A stretch of 64,000 nucleotides of DNA. Origin: JBMOKT01 sp049323895 (lineage in GTDB: Bacteria > Bacillota > Peptococcia > Peptococcales > BICA1-8). Both the position numbers and the translations under genes were made by a program. Positions 52,295 through 61,066 of the stretch are shown here, one piece after another; the first letter of the stretch is position 1; each line of letters begins with the position of its first letter. The stretch covers positions 158,642 to 222,641 of the forward strand of contig JBMOKT010000031.1 in the NCBI GenBank assembly GCA_049323895.1. The letters are read 5' to 3'. The notes beneath the pieces were generated by a model. It did no database searches. It saw only the letters and a list, made by a program, of their open reading frames with translations, and was not told the DNA's origin.

Positions 52295-53155
52295 ATGGCA
52301 AAAAAGACGATTCTTGATTTTCAAAAAATGATGGCAGAAGGGGAAAAAATAACTTATCTTACCTCATACGACTACCTTACGGCTAAAATGGTAGAAAAAG
52401 CAGGGGTAGAAATGATTTTGGTTGGGGACTCTTTAGGAATGGTTCAATTGGGTTACGAAACAACACTTCCTGTTACCCTTGAAGACATGATTCGCCACTG
52501 CCAAGCTGTACGCAGGGGAGCACCAAACACCTTTATTGTTGGCGATATGACTTATATGTCCTATCAAGTATCAGATGAACAGGCCGTAGAAAGCGCCGGT
52601 CGTATGGTAAAAGAAGGTGGTTGTGATGCAGTTAAGCTCGAAGGCGGCGGACCCCGTATGGCCAGCAGAATCAAAGCAATTACTGAATCGGGTATTTTAG
52701 TAATGGGTCATATTGGTCTAACTCCTCAGTCTATGGGACAACAGGGTGGTTATAAAGCACAGGGGAGAAATTCCCAGGCTGCTGTAAATATAGTAAAAGA
52801 AGCTAAAAGAATTGAAGAAGCCGGAGCGTTCAGTATCCTTGTTGAGGCTGTCCCTTCAGCTGTAGGAAAAGCCATTACCGATAGAGCCAATATTCCCATT
52901 TTAGGTATTGGTGCCGGACCTTATACCCATGGTCAATTGCTGATATATGCTGATATGGTAGGCTTATTCGATAACTTTACACCTAAGTTTGTTAGACAAT
53001 ATGCAAATGTAAATGAAATCATCACTAATGCTTTTAAACAGTATCACCAGGAAGTAAAAGAACAAAAATTCCCCATTGACGGAGAACATACATATAAGAT
53101 GAAGGAAGAGGAAGTACAAGAGTTCCTCGGTCTTTTATCAAAAGAAGGATTATAA
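52295..53155 (+). CDS. panB: PanB homologue 3
   Basis: A 286-residue PanB-fold protein, last gene of the ilvD-kinase-pdxA operon. It keeps TSYDYLTAKM, VGDSLGM, GDMTYMSYQ (Pro to Thr), VKLEGGG, GHIGLTPQS, Glu in VEAVP and GIGAG. The usual DGQ is HGQ and the HD pair is AD, so the pocket differs from housekeeping PanB. It shares with homologues 1 and 2 the C-terminal extension ending in a Glu-rich helix. With a dehydratase making a 3-deoxy-2-oxo acid, a retro-aldol giving pyruvate and methylene-THF is conceivable (inference). AAGGAG precedes the ATG. Confidence 0.84.
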   Translation: MAKKTILDFQKMMAEGEKITYLTSYDYLTAKMVEKAGVEMILVGDSLGMVQLGYETTLPVTLEDMIRHCQAVRRGAPNTFIVGDMTYMSYQVSDEQAVESAGRMVKEGGCDAVKLEGGGPRMASRIKAITESGILVMGHIGLTPQSMGQQGGYKAQGRNSQAAVNIVKEAKRIEEAGAFSILVEAVPSAVGKAITDRANIPILGIGAGPYTHGQLLIYADMVGLFDNFTPKFVRQYANVNEIITNAFKQYHQEVKEQKFPIDGEHTYKMKEEEVQEFLGLLSKEGL

Positions 53156-53165
53156 ACACTTTTCC

Positions 53166-53194
53166 GGAAGGCTCTATTGAGCCTTCCTTTTTTT
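53166..53194 (+). terminator. Strong terminator of the ilvD-panB operon
   Basis: A nine-bp stem GGAAGGCTC/GAGCCTTCC with a 4-base loop is followed by seven T. Confidence 0.9.
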
Positions 53195-53302
53195 ACTAGG
53201 GTAAAAAGTTGGACAAAAACCAATTATCTCTGTTATTATATAATTTACGACTATTCATAATTTTTCTATACACTAAATTAGTTTTTTATGGGGGGGAGTA
53301 TC

Positions 53303-55717
53303 ATGTCTGCTGAAAAAGTTAATTTTCTAGCTAAAGTGGAGGAACTGTCTGAGCTAAATAACCATGAATTAAATGAACTTGCGGCAGACTTCTTTTGGGA
53401 GGAGTATGCCCAAGGAAATGATATGTTAACCCAAGGTCAAAAAGCTAAAGGGTATTTTATCCTTGTGGAAGGAAATGCGGAAGTATTGGATAGCAATAAA
53501 GATGGGGGTTTGTTAAGGGTTAATACCTTTCACTCAGGTGATGCTTTTGGTGCCAGGTCCTTGCTGACCGGTGGACCTGCTCCATTTACCGTACGCTGCA
53601 TAACTAAATGCAGGGTACTGCTTACCTCCGAGGAACAATTTGCGCGAATGTTAAACCGCTGGCCACAATTATATAGAAAATTAATTTCCAGAATGTCTCG
53701 TAATTTAGACCAAGTAAGTGACGGATTGTGGGAAGCTCGCAATAAGGAATTTTTACGCATAATTTTACAACACAGCCAGTATGTAAATAAATTTTATGGT
53801 TATTGGGGCAGCCCGAAAACAACTAAACTAATCGAAGAAAAAATTGGACAGTTGACCCAAAGTAGAGATCATCTGCTTGTAATCGGCGAACGAGGTACAG
53901 GCCGACAAATGATGGCTTGGTATCTGCATAAATGCAGGTTTGGTGAATCTGCTCCATTTGTATCACTAGACGGACGGGATTTAGAAAATCAATTAGGAAA
54001 TCATATTTTTGAAACGGGTAGTTCAGATTCCTGCGGAAATAAAAGCAGCTTGCTGGAATTTGCAACTGGTGGCACTTTATATATTGAAGATATAAATCAG
54101 CTCTCTGCAAGAGCACAGCTAAAGCTGGCGGAAAACCTGCGTTATTATGGAAAGGATTGTTTATTAGTAGGTAGTTTACTTGAAGATGTGGAGCTCTTGC
54201 AAAACGGAGTTATACCTGAACTGCTGGAGTTGTTTACTGAACAATTTAAAATAAGGTCTTTGCGGGAGAGGAAAAGGGATATACCTTTTTTAGCTCAAGG
54301 AATATTAGAAAAACTTTCTCAACAGCATGGCCGCAAGACTCCTGTTTTAGACCATGAAGCTACAAAGCTTTTACTTTCCCATAATTATCGTCAAGGAAAT
54401 GTGACAGAATTTATTCAAGTTATAGAGAGGGCTTTCTTTCTGGCTGAAGATGATGTAATCAGGCTGGAACATGTCTTCTTTGGTCCCACAGCTAAAAAAG
54501 GTGGAGGAACTTTTGACCTTTTATCATTTCCCCTAGTAAAAAGGATAATAAAGAATAGTTCTTTTCTCCTGTGGTTGCGGCGCATTACGGCAGTTATCTT
54601 TATATCCATTATGATTCTTATGTTTATAGTTCCCCAGGCATCGATTAAAATTGGGTTATTTGTATTAGTTTGGGGCTTATGGTGGCCCTTCTTAGCCATC
54701 ATTTCCCCTCTTTTCGGCAGGGTTTGGTGTACAGTCTGCCCCTTTGCCTATGTCATGGAGATAGTACAAAATAAGTTACATTGGAGCAGACCAGTTCCTG
54801 ACTTAATAAAAAAATATGATTATCTACTTGTGACATTTTTATTTATTTTTATTTTATGGCTAGAGATTATCTTGGATATGCGTACAAACCCAGTATCTAC
54901 GTCTATACTACTGGGTATTATCTTAGGATTAGCCATCTTTGTTGGAGTCATTTATACAAGGCATACTTGGTGTCACCACATGTGTCCCCTTGGAGGATTT
55001 GTAGGTATGGCTTCTATCGGAGCTATGCTGGAGGTCAGGGCTGATGCTACAATATGTTTAAACAAATGTACAACCTATGATTGCTACAAAGGGAATTCAA
55101 TAGCACCAGGCTGTCCTATGTCACAGCATGCCCCTTTCGTGGATAATAACTTAGACTGTAAGTTATGCTTTAACTGTGCACGCAATTGTCCCAATAATGC
55201 CGTAAAGTTTAACTTAAGGATTCCTGGTCGGGAAGTTTGGAATTTGCTAAGGGTTAATCAAGGATTTGTAATTTTTATCGGGGTATCTTTAGCCATACTG
55301 TTTCCCATCAATTATTTTGAGTCAGTTCGCGATTCATGGACCTTTGGGAATTGGAATTTATGGTTTAGCTTATATTACTGGGGTGCAGCGGTTTTAGCAG
55401 GATTGATAACAAAGACGGCAGCTCGCCCATTTGAAACTAAGGCCGCCTCTAAACGGATAAAAATTGTTTTTTCCTTAATCCCAATAGTAATTGCTGGACA
55501 CATAATCTACCAATTGCATTTCCTGCCAGGAATAGATTCGATTTTTATCGGACTTTTTTATAAAACTTCCACAGGTATAGTGCAAAGTTTGGATCTTTCC
55601 TTTTTTAAACTGGGACAATACTTTGCTTTACTAGCAGGTTTAATTCTGACCGTTTTTACTTTGCTTATGGTATTAAAAATTACTAATAAAAAAACGACAG
55701 ATAATGCAAAAATCTAA
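53303..55717 (+). CDS. Membrane fusion: cyclic-nucleotide-binding domain, sigma-54-type AAA+ domain, polyferredoxin
   Basis: An 804-residue protein with three parts. Residues 1-125 form a CRP/FNR-like sensor fold. Its phosphate-binding cassette is degenerate (FGARSLL instead of FGE..L with Arg), so classical cAMP binding is unlikely. Residues 165-395 form an NtrC-type AAA+ domain with P-loop GERGTGR (195-201), FATGGTLYIEDI and a C-terminal NVTEF segment. The GAFTGA loop that contacts sigma-54 is absent and there is no DNA-binding helix-turn-helix. From residue 425 membrane helices alternate with Fe-S motifs: CTVC (476-479), CHHMCP (557-561), a CxxxC cluster (585-604) and CKLCFNCARNCP (619-629). 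Redox sensing or electron transfer gated by the sensor is inferred. ATG 53303 follows GGGGGAG. Confidence 0.85.
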   Translation: MSAEKVNFLAKVEELSELNNHELNELAADFFWEEYAQGNDMLTQGQKAKGYFILVEGNAEVLDSNKDGGLLRVNTFHSGDAFGARSLLTGGPAPFTVRCITKCRVLLTSEEQFARMLNRWPQLYRKLISRMSRNLDQVSDGLWEARNKEFLRIILQHSQYVNKFYGYWGSPKTTKLIEEKIGQLTQSRDHLLVIGERGTGRQMMAWYLHKCRFGESAPFVSLDGRDLENQLGNHIFETGSSDSCGNKSSLLEFATGGTLYIEDINQLSARAQLKLAENLRYYGKDCLLVGSLLEDVELLQNGVIPELLELFTEQFKIRSLRERKRDIPFLAQGILEKLSQQHGRKTPVLDHEATKLLLSHNYRQGNVTEFIQVIERAFFLAEDDVIRLEHVFFGPTAKKGGGTFDLLSFPLVKRIIKNSSFLLWLRRITAVIFISIMILMFIVPQASIKIGLFVLVWGLWWPFLAIISPLFGRVWCTVCPFAYVMEIVQNKLHWSRPVPDLIKKYDYLLVTFLFIFILWLEIILDMRTNPVSTSILLGIILGLAIFVGVIYTRHTWCHHMCPLGGFVGMASIGAMLEVRADATICLNKCTTYDCYKGNSIAPGCPMSQHAPFVDNNLDCKLCFNCARNCPNNAVKFNLRIPGREVWNLLRVNQGFVIFIGVSLAILFPINYFESVRDSWTFGNWNLWFSLYYWGAAVLAGLITKTAARPFETKAASKRIKIVFSLIPIVIAGHIIYQLHFLPGIDSIFIGLFYKTSTGIVQSLDLSFFKLGQYFALLAGLILTVFTLLMVLKITNKKTTDNAKI

Positions 55718-55738
55718 GTAAAAAAATAAAAACTTCAG

Positions 55739-55773
55739 AAAAGCTATCAGAGTAATAACTCCGATAGCTTTTT
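55739..55773. terminator. Bidirectional terminator
   Basis: The stem AAAAGCTATC/GATAGCTTTT continues through one mismatch into GAGT/ACTC, with T runs on both strands. It lies between convergent genes. Confidence 0.85.
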
Positions 55774-58438
55774 AGCTTCCATTTAACAGTTTAAACCGCT
55801 GAGCTTTGGCCACCGCTTGAGTACGGCTTCTTACACCTAACTTGCTAAATATGTTTTTGACGTGCCATTTTACTGTACCAAGGGATATAAATAATCTATT
55901 GCCGATTTCTTCGTTGGAAAGACCTTCCGCCATCAAACTTAAAATCTCCAGCTCCCGCAGGCTTAATAATTCTTCTTTTATACCAGGACTATGTAAGGAT
56001 GAAATTGCCCTTAAGTCTGTATTTTCCGGCTGCTGAGACAATAAACCTTTAAGAGGGGTTAGGAGCTCCGGCTTTGTAGCCTTAATAGCAAGGAGTAACT
56101 CTTTAACCTCAGAACCTTCACTAAGAAAGGGGCGTACGTATCCTTCAGCAGTGGCAAAACTTACTGCGTCTTCCATAGTTCTAATTGCTTCCTCTTGTTG
56201 ATTCAAAGCCTTTAAAACCAAAGCAGAAACAATGTTAACATAAACCAACCTGCCGTATCTTTCTCTTTCCCGGTCAAATTGACTTATTTTATTCAACAAC
56301 TGCCAGGCTAGATGGTATTGTCCCGTTTTGTATAATGTTCTGGCCATAACCATATAGGGCACCTCTTTAAGAGAGGTGATGTTGTCCTCGGAATTTAAGC
56401 CTGAAGCCTGGACCCAAACCAGAGCTCCTTCTATATCCCCCTGTTTTAGCAAAAGGTGTGCCTCAAAGGCCTTGTATCTATCCCAAATGATTGGGAAAGC
56501 TTTGGCATCTGTATTTGACTTAGCTTTCTTCAATATGTCCCATGCCTTTTCAGCATTATCTAACGCCCAATAGACGAGGGCAAGGGTCTGCTCAGCATCG
56601 CCCCCCAATATTCTGTTTAATCCTACACTGTGGCTGGCTCTTATCCCCAGTTCCAGGTAATCACGGGCTTGCTCTAGATTGTTGCCTTCATAATGGAGAA
56701 TGCCTAAAGGGATATATAACAATTCAGCCATGGGAAGAGGTTTGCCCTTATTGTCTACATATTGCTGCAGGGTCCGGTTGCATAAATCCATTGACTCTCT
56801 GCGGCGACCCTGAATAACTAAATTCATGGTTATATCCAGCAATGCACCCAAGCTGGTAAACATATGCCCGGCGGAATTGGCTGTTTCATAAGCCTTGTAT
56901 AGAGTTGCTGTGGATTCCGGCATGGGGTCATTTTTTCTTTGGGCATGACCTAGGGAAATAAGTGAAACTTCTTGGAAAAAAGGGTCCTGGTTACCCAATT
57001 TCTCTATAGCTAATAAGGCAATCTCTTTGGTCCGCGGGTCTTCCCGATAGTTAGCTATCCAGCCCTGCAGTGCTAATAATCTTCCTTGTGATAAGGAATC
57101 AGTGTTTTTCGGCTTGATTTGCTGAGTTTTTTGCAAATAAAGCACTGCCTTTTCGCTTTTACCCAGTAGAAATAAGGACCAAGCCTTGTAACCGGCTAAT
57201 TCGCCGCTAGTATCCACCAGTTCAGCAGGGAGCAAATTAAGCCAATCTAAAAGAGTAACCATTTCTCCTCTTTGAAATACTTGAGATGCTAGGTTCTTTA
57301 TTAAATTCCCTGCCAAATGGTAAGCTCCAGCAGCCAGAGCATATTTTATGCCCTCTTCAGGCAGTCCATTGTCGGCAAACCAATGTGCTGCCCGTTGCTG
57401 AAAGAGGATTTGTTCTGTTTTAGTTAATTCCGTACGGAGGAACTGGGCAAAAAGGTGATGATACCTGTACCACCGGCACTCATTGTCCAAAGGAATAAGA
57501 AAAAGGTTAGCCTGTTCCAATTGAGCAATAATTCTTTTGGCGTTATTTTCACCCGTTAACTCATTGGCTAGTTCTGCATTGAATCTTTCTACGACAGCAG
57601 TATGGGTAAGAAACACCCGTATCTCAGGGTCGGTACGTTTAATAACCTCTTCCATTAAATAATCAATAATATAGCGGTGATTACCGCTGAAAGCTTTAAT
57701 AAATTCGTCAACCTGTTCTTTTGACCATCCCTTTATTGAAAGGGCAGCTAATTGCAGGCCGGCAATCCAGCCCTCAGTACGGGCTTCAAGTACTGCAATC
57801 TCCTCATCCTTCAGTCTTACATCGGTAGAAGTTGAGAAAAAATCTAAAGTTTCAGACAGATTGAAGCGCAGGTTATCCATACGGATTTCTGTCATCTGGT
57901 TGCGAACCCTTAAACGTGGTAAGGAAAGTGGAGGATCTTCCCGGGTTATTATCACCAAGTGCAGGCAGGGCGGATGCTGATCCAATAAAGACTGGACTGC
58001 TTCAAAAATAGTTTGGTTTTGAATCATATGAAAATCGTCCAAAACAAGAATAAATGGTCGAGGTGTTGCCAGCATCTCATTGATTAGCGTAACTACAACG
58101 GCTTGTGCTGGAATCATGCCTGATTCGGTTAATAGCCTGGCGGCATCTCGCCCTATATTCATGTCAACTGTCTGTAAGGCAGCTATCAAGTAGGAAAAAA
58201 ACCTTGTCGGGTCATTGTCATGCTCATCTAATGATACCCAGGTTTTGGCTCGGTCTATTCCCTCAAACCAGCTTGTAATTAAGGTTGTTTTCCCATACCC
58301 CGCGGGAGCGGAAATTAAGGATAAGGGTTTATCGTTCAATAAACCTTCATTAAGAAGTTCTAACAACCTGATACGATCCACCAAACCCGGTCGGGGTTGT
58401 GGTACATGAATTTTAGTTTTAAGCAATACCCTTGCCAT
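55772..58438 (-). CDS. MalT-type LuxR-family transcriptional regulator (LAL)
   Basis: An 888-residue ATP-dependent activator. The N-terminal STAND NTPase has P-loop SAPAGYGKTTL and Walker B ILVLDDFH, followed by winged-helix and TPR-like repeats (about 400-780). The C-terminal LuxR helix-turn-helix reads LSLRELEILSLMAEGLSNEEIGNRLFISLGTVKWH. The start has GGGGG 7 bases upstream. Its inducer is unknown. Divergent or neighbouring candidates for regulation are the small membrane and SRPBCC genes upstream, whose promoter carries repeated boxes, but no direct link is shown. Confidence 0.9.
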   Translation of the reverse strand: MARVLLKTKIHVPQPRPGLVDRIRLLELLNEGLLNDKPLSLISAPAGYGKTTLITSWFEGIDRAKTWVSLDEHDNDPTRFFSYLIAALQTVDMNIGRDAARLLTESGMIPAQAVVVTLINEMLATPRPFILVLDDFHMIQNQTIFEAVQSLLDQHPPCLHLVIITREDPPLSLPRLRVRNQMTEIRMDNLRFNLSETLDFFSTSTDVRLKDEEIAVLEARTEGWIAGLQLAALSIKGWSKEQVDEFIKAFSGNHRYIIDYLMEEVIKRTDPEIRVFLTHTAVVERFNAELANELTGENNAKRIIAQLEQANLFLIPLDNECRWYRYHHLFAQFLRTELTKTEQILFQQRAAHWFADNGLPEEGIKYALAAGAYHLAGNLIKNLASQVFQRGEMVTLLDWLNLLPAELVDTSGELAGYKAWSLFLLGKSEKAVLYLQKTQQIKPKNTDSLSQGRLLALQGWIANYREDPRTKEIALLAIEKLGNQDPFFQEVSLISLGHAQRKNDPMPESTATLYKAYETANSAGHMFTSLGALLDITMNLVIQGRRRESMDLCNRTLQQYVDNKGKPLPMAELLYIPLGILHYEGNNLEQARDYLELGIRASHSVGLNRILGGDAEQTLALVYWALDNAEKAWDILKKAKSNTDAKAFPIIWDRYKAFEAHLLLKQGDIEGALVWVQASGLNSEDNITSLKEVPYMVMARTLYKTGQYHLAWQLLNKISQFDRERERYGRLVYVNIVSALVLKALNQQEEAIRTMEDAVSFATAEGYVRPFLSEGSEVKELLLAIKATKPELLTPLKGLLSQQPENTDLRAISSLHSPGIKEELLSLRELEILSLMAEGLSNEEIGNRLFISLGTVKWHVKNIFSKLGVRSRTQAVAKAQRFKLLNGS

Positions 58439-58454
58439 ATCATTGCCCCCTTTT

Positions 58455-58614
58455 ACTTATACTTATGCTTCCGCAGTCGCTAAAGGCTCGGCGCAAGCCG
58501 TGTTTTTTAATTAATATTCTTACAGGAATCGCTTTTTCCTTTATTATAGTTATAAAATATGTTGCATTTATACTTATTACCTTGTAAAAGTTATACTTTC
58601 TAACTAAGTACAAG
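58455..58614. repeat. Dispersed repeat, rearranged copy
   Basis: The hairpin half (58455-58510) is in reverse orientation, with GCTTCCGCAGTCGC then GGCTCGGCGCAAGCCGTG. About 50 bases further on, the AT-rich tail (58559-58614, with GCATTTATACTTATTACC and AAAGTTATACTTTC) is in forward orientation. Inversion of the hairpin relative to its tail explains the layout. Confidence 0.7.
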
Positions 58615-58639
58615 AAAAAAGCTGTCCATTTGGACAGCT
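58614..58639 (-). terminator. Terminator after the small membrane protein gene
   Basis: On the minus strand the stem AGCTGTCC/GGACAGCT with loop AAAT is followed by six T. Confidence 0.8.
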
Positions 58640-58658
58640 GCAACCGATATTATTAATT

Positions 58659-58865
58659 TTAACCTCTAACAAATTTAAAGAAGAGTAACCCGATGGTCAC
58701 AACTGTTATAATTACCGTAGCTACTCCTAGGTTAACGTGAAAATTAATTGCGTCTTCGGGGATTGCCAGGGTGGCTTTCTTGGTTTTTATCCAGAGACCG
58801 CAAATTAAAACAGATAATAGTAAGAAACTAGATAGTAGTGACATTAAGGTTGTAATAATTTTCAT
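58659..58865 (-). CDS. Small membrane protein, unknown
   Basis: A 68-residue protein with two hydrophobic helices (LMSLLSSFLLLSVLICGLWI and a C-terminal one) separated by a segment containing DAINFHVNLG. The ATG at 58865 has GGAGG 8 bases upstream; the TTG at 58880 lies within that site. It is the last gene of a minus-strand group with 58918 and 59125, ended by a terminator. Confidence 0.65.
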   Translation of the reverse strand: MKIITTLMSLLSSFLLLSVLICGLWIKTKKATLAIPEDAINFHVNLGVATVIITVVTIGLLFFKFVRG

Positions 58866-58917
58866 TTTTTTATCCTCCAATATTTAAAATTAATTTTGAG
58901 TTATTGCCGTTATGCTG

Positions 58918-59118
58918 TTAGTCTTGCCGTTTTACCGACAATAACTGTAATCCCATATCCCTCACCCTGTTTAAAATGCCATGTAAAGCAGCCTGATCTG
59001 CAATATTTCCTTCCAGGCGGCATATCCCGCCGGGAAGTTGAGTTATTACAAGTCCTGCAAACCACTCTGCCCTGCGCGAGTCCAGGTGACCTTTGATTAT
59101 GATTTCGTAATGCTCCAT
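58918..59118 (-). CDS. Small hypothetical protein
   Basis: A 66-residue protein beginning EHYEIIIKGHLDSRRAEWF and ending with a DQAALHGILNRVRDMGLQLLSV helix-strand. The pattern resembles small alpha/beta proteins found beside SRPBCC or reductase genes in many bacteria, but no function is known to me. GGAGG lies 10 bases upstream. It starts 6 bases after the stop of the SRPBCC gene, so the two are co-transcribed. An overlapping frame at 58910-59128 lacks its own ribosome site and is not real. Confidence 0.75.
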   Translation of the reverse strand: MEHYEIIIKGHLDSRRAEWFAGLVITQLPGGICRLEGNIADQAALHGILNRVRDMGLQLLSVKRQD

Positions 59119-59124
59119 CTGTTC

Positions 59125-60015
59125 TCAACCTCCTATAGAGACTTTATTTATTAACCTTTTCCGGATAAGCACTCCAAAAAACAAAAGTTCTAAGACCAAT
59201 CCTACCCAGATTGACAATGGTGAAAACCAGGTTACTAACCAGACTACCCCTGCTGCTAGTCCCGTTAACCATCTCGTCCAACTAAGGGGGCGGATAAGCA
59301 GAAGGAATAGGGTGGCAATAAAAAATAAAATTGTTAATGCATATATTGATGCCTTGATGTTTTGAACGACCATGGGTTGTATTTCATTCTCTACCCGTCC
59401 TTTTATACCGTGTAAAATTTCACGTACAGCAAGATAGTCGGTGAATTCTGTAAATAAGTCTAGAGAAAGCAAACTAGGCTCTGTCCAATGGAATGACCAA
59501 CGGATGCGGCTGACCAAACGGGTATTGTTTTCATCTAAAGGGTATAAAGCCCAAAGAAAACTACCCTTTTGGTCTAAACCGGTCCAAATAAGATAACGAT
59601 TTGGTTCAATAGCATAAAAAACCATACGGGCTACCGAACTGATGGGAACTTCATCTCCAACCTTAAATTGTTGCAATTCCGGCAAGATGCGGTCAGCACT
59701 GTGGATTCCTCTCGGGCTCCCTAGGTTCTCGATTACATCATAACCGTAATATCCTGCCCGACCATATCCCATCTGTAGAAGCCATGGCCAGATTTCCTCC
59801 GGTGTACCTTCGATAGTAATTGCCCTGGTAGCAAAAAACTCCGGCTGGGAATCCAAATGGTCTCCAGGCATATCCTGTTTTATTTCCTGTTCTGTGGCAC
59901 CCCAACTGAGTTGGTAAGGTCGCGCCCACAGAAAATATATAGACATTACCAAAATAACTAAGACTAAGGCTGCCAGGGTTCTTCTAATATAAATTGACAA
60001 TGACAAAGCAAACAT
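59125..60015 (-). CDS. SRPBCC/START-like membrane protein
   Basis: A 296-residue protein. One N-terminal membrane helix is followed by a START-like ligand-binding domain, residues about 35-205 (ITIEGTPEEIWPWLLQMGYGRAGYYGYD, then VSRIRWSF). Two or three hydrophobic helices follow at the C-terminus (about 220-285). The ATG at 60015 has GGAGG 8 bases upstream. Two CCTAAAGTAGGG boxes and a palindrome lie upstream, pointing to regulated expression. The ligand is unknown. Confidence 0.78.
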   Translation of the reverse strand: MFALSLSIYIRRTLAALVLVILVMSIYFLWARPYQLSWGATEQEIKQDMPGDHLDSQPEFFATRAITIEGTPEEIWPWLLQMGYGRAGYYGYDVIENLGSPRGIHSADRILPELQQFKVGDEVPISSVARMVFYAIEPNRYLIWTGLDQKGSFLWALYPLDENNTRLVSRIRWSFHWTEPSLLSLDLFTEFTDYLAVREILHGIKGRVENEIQPMVVQNIKASIYALTILFFIATLFLLLIRPLSWTRWLTGLAAGVVWLVTWFSPLSIWVGLVLELLFFGVLIRKRLINKVSIGG

Positions 60016-60036
60016 TACAATTTCCTCCAAAATAAA

Positions 60037-60056
60037 ATAAGGTAGTTATACCTTAT
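60037..60056 (-). promoter_or_regulatory. Palindrome ATAAGGTA-N4-TACCTTAT
   Basis: A perfect 8-bp inverted repeat in a 20-bp site, 22 bases upstream of the SRPBCC start. It looks like an operator for a dimeric repressor. Confidence 0.5.
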
Positions 60057-60087
60057 TTATAAACCTTTTAGACAATTATGTACCCTC

Positions 60088-60122
60088 CCTAAAGTAGGGT
60101 TTTTTACTATCCTAAAGTAGGG
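60088..60122 (-). promoter_or_regulatory. Two direct CCTAAAGTAGGG boxes
   Basis: The boxes at 60088-60099 and 60111-60122 start 23 bases apart. Each is itself a CCTA/TAGG inverted repeat. They lie between the divergent SRPBCC and SIMPL genes and could serve either. They may be binding sites for the nearby LuxR-family activator, but this is untested. Confidence 0.5.
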
Positions 60123-60213
60123 TTATGAATAATTTCAAATTTTTACAGCTTAGTCTTTATGGGAACAAAAATATGGGTAAATCGTCTATTAAGATAAAAG
60201 GAGGGGTTGAAAG

Positions 60214-60936
60214 ATGATGAAAAAAATAATGGTTTTATCTCTGCTTGTACTTAGTTTATTCCTGTTTAGCGCTTGTGGTTCACAACAAATTTACCAGGGA
60301 ACTTCGGAAACACCGGCAATTAGTGTGCAAGGCACAGGAAAGATTATTGCTGAGCCTGATACCGTAGAAATTAGGGTAACTATTTCTTCGGAAGGTACAG
60401 ACAGCAAGGTTCAGGAACAAAATGCGGCGAAGACACAGAAGGTAATAGATGCTCTGATAAAGCTGGGTCTTGACAAGAAAGAAATTGAGACAGAGTATGT
60501 AAACTTTTATCCTTTAAGACATTGGACAGAAAAAGAAGGGGAAATAATAAAAGGCTATCGTGCGGAAAATACTATAAAAGTAAAAACTACCAAACTGGAT
60601 AAAGTAGGGCAGATTATTGATACTGCCGTTGCTGAAGGTGCCCAGCAGGTTGGCAACCTTGCCTTTGATCTGTCAGACCAGGCTAAGGAGGAAATGATGG
60701 ATAAGGCTATCGAAGCAGCAATAAAAGATGCCAGAAAACAAGCTGATGCCGCTGCTAAAGCCGCAGGCGTGAGTATAAGTGGTGTTAAAAAAATACAGGT
60801 GGTTAAAAATACGGGAGGAGCACCAATTTATTTAGAGGCGAGGGCAGCTGATATGAAAGAAAAGGCTGAAACGCCGATTATGCCCAAGGATGCAGAATAT
60901 GTCCTAATGGTTCAGGCAGAATTTTTAATCAAATAA
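60214..60936 (+). CDS. SIMPL-domain (DUF541) lipoprotein
   Basis: A 240-residue exported protein. The signal peptide ends in a lipobox (FSAC, Cys21). The SIMPL domain follows: ISVQGTGKIIAEPDTVEIRVTI, the NFYPLRHW segment and DARKQADAAAKAAGV near the C-terminus. Function of the family is unclear (cell-envelope and stress associations). GGAGGGG precedes the ATG; a second ATG one codon later is equally possible. It ends at a dispersed repeat and a strong hairpin. Confidence 0.85.
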   Translation: MMKKIMVLSLLVLSLFLFSACGSQQIYQGTSETPAISVQGTGKIIAEPDTVEIRVTISSEGTDSKVQEQNAAKTQKVIDALIKLGLDKKEIETEYVNFYPLRHWTEKEGEIIKGYRAENTIKVKTTKLDKVGQIIDTAVAEGAQQVGNLAFDLSDQAKEEMMDKAIEAAIKDARKQADAAAKAAGVSISGVKKIQVVKNTGGAPIYLEARAADMKEKAETPIMPKDAEYVLMVQAEFLIK

Positions 60937-60939
60937 ACA

Positions 60940-61024
60940 TTAGAAAACACGGCTTGCGCTGAGCCTTTGTCAACTGCGGAAGCCGATGTTTTCACTTATG
61001 CCACCTCAAACTTATACTCTCTTT
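60940..61024 (+). repeat. Dispersed hairpin repeat, diverged copy
   Basis: It begins TTAGAAAACACGGCTTGCGC and keeps GCGGAAGCCGATGTT and CTTATACTCT. The tail is shorter and more diverged than at 20808. Confidence 0.8.
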
Positions 61025-61030
61025 AAGGTC

Positions 61031-61060
61031 AAAAAAGCGTGTCCAATGACACGCTTTTGA
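61031..61060. terminator. Intrinsic terminator
   Basis: An eleven-bp stem AAAAGCGTGTC/GACACGCTTTT with loop CAAT, symmetrical A and T flanks. Confidence 0.85.
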
Positions 61061-61066
61061 ATTTTT

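Noticed and set aside
58440..58643. 67-residue minus-strand frame over the dispersed repeat
   Set aside because: It runs through the repeat and a terminator; no ribosome site.
58910..59128. 72-residue frame overlapping the 66-residue minus-strand gene
   Set aside because: The other frame has GGAGG at proper spacing and a protein-like pattern; this one is Arg/Cys-rich noise.
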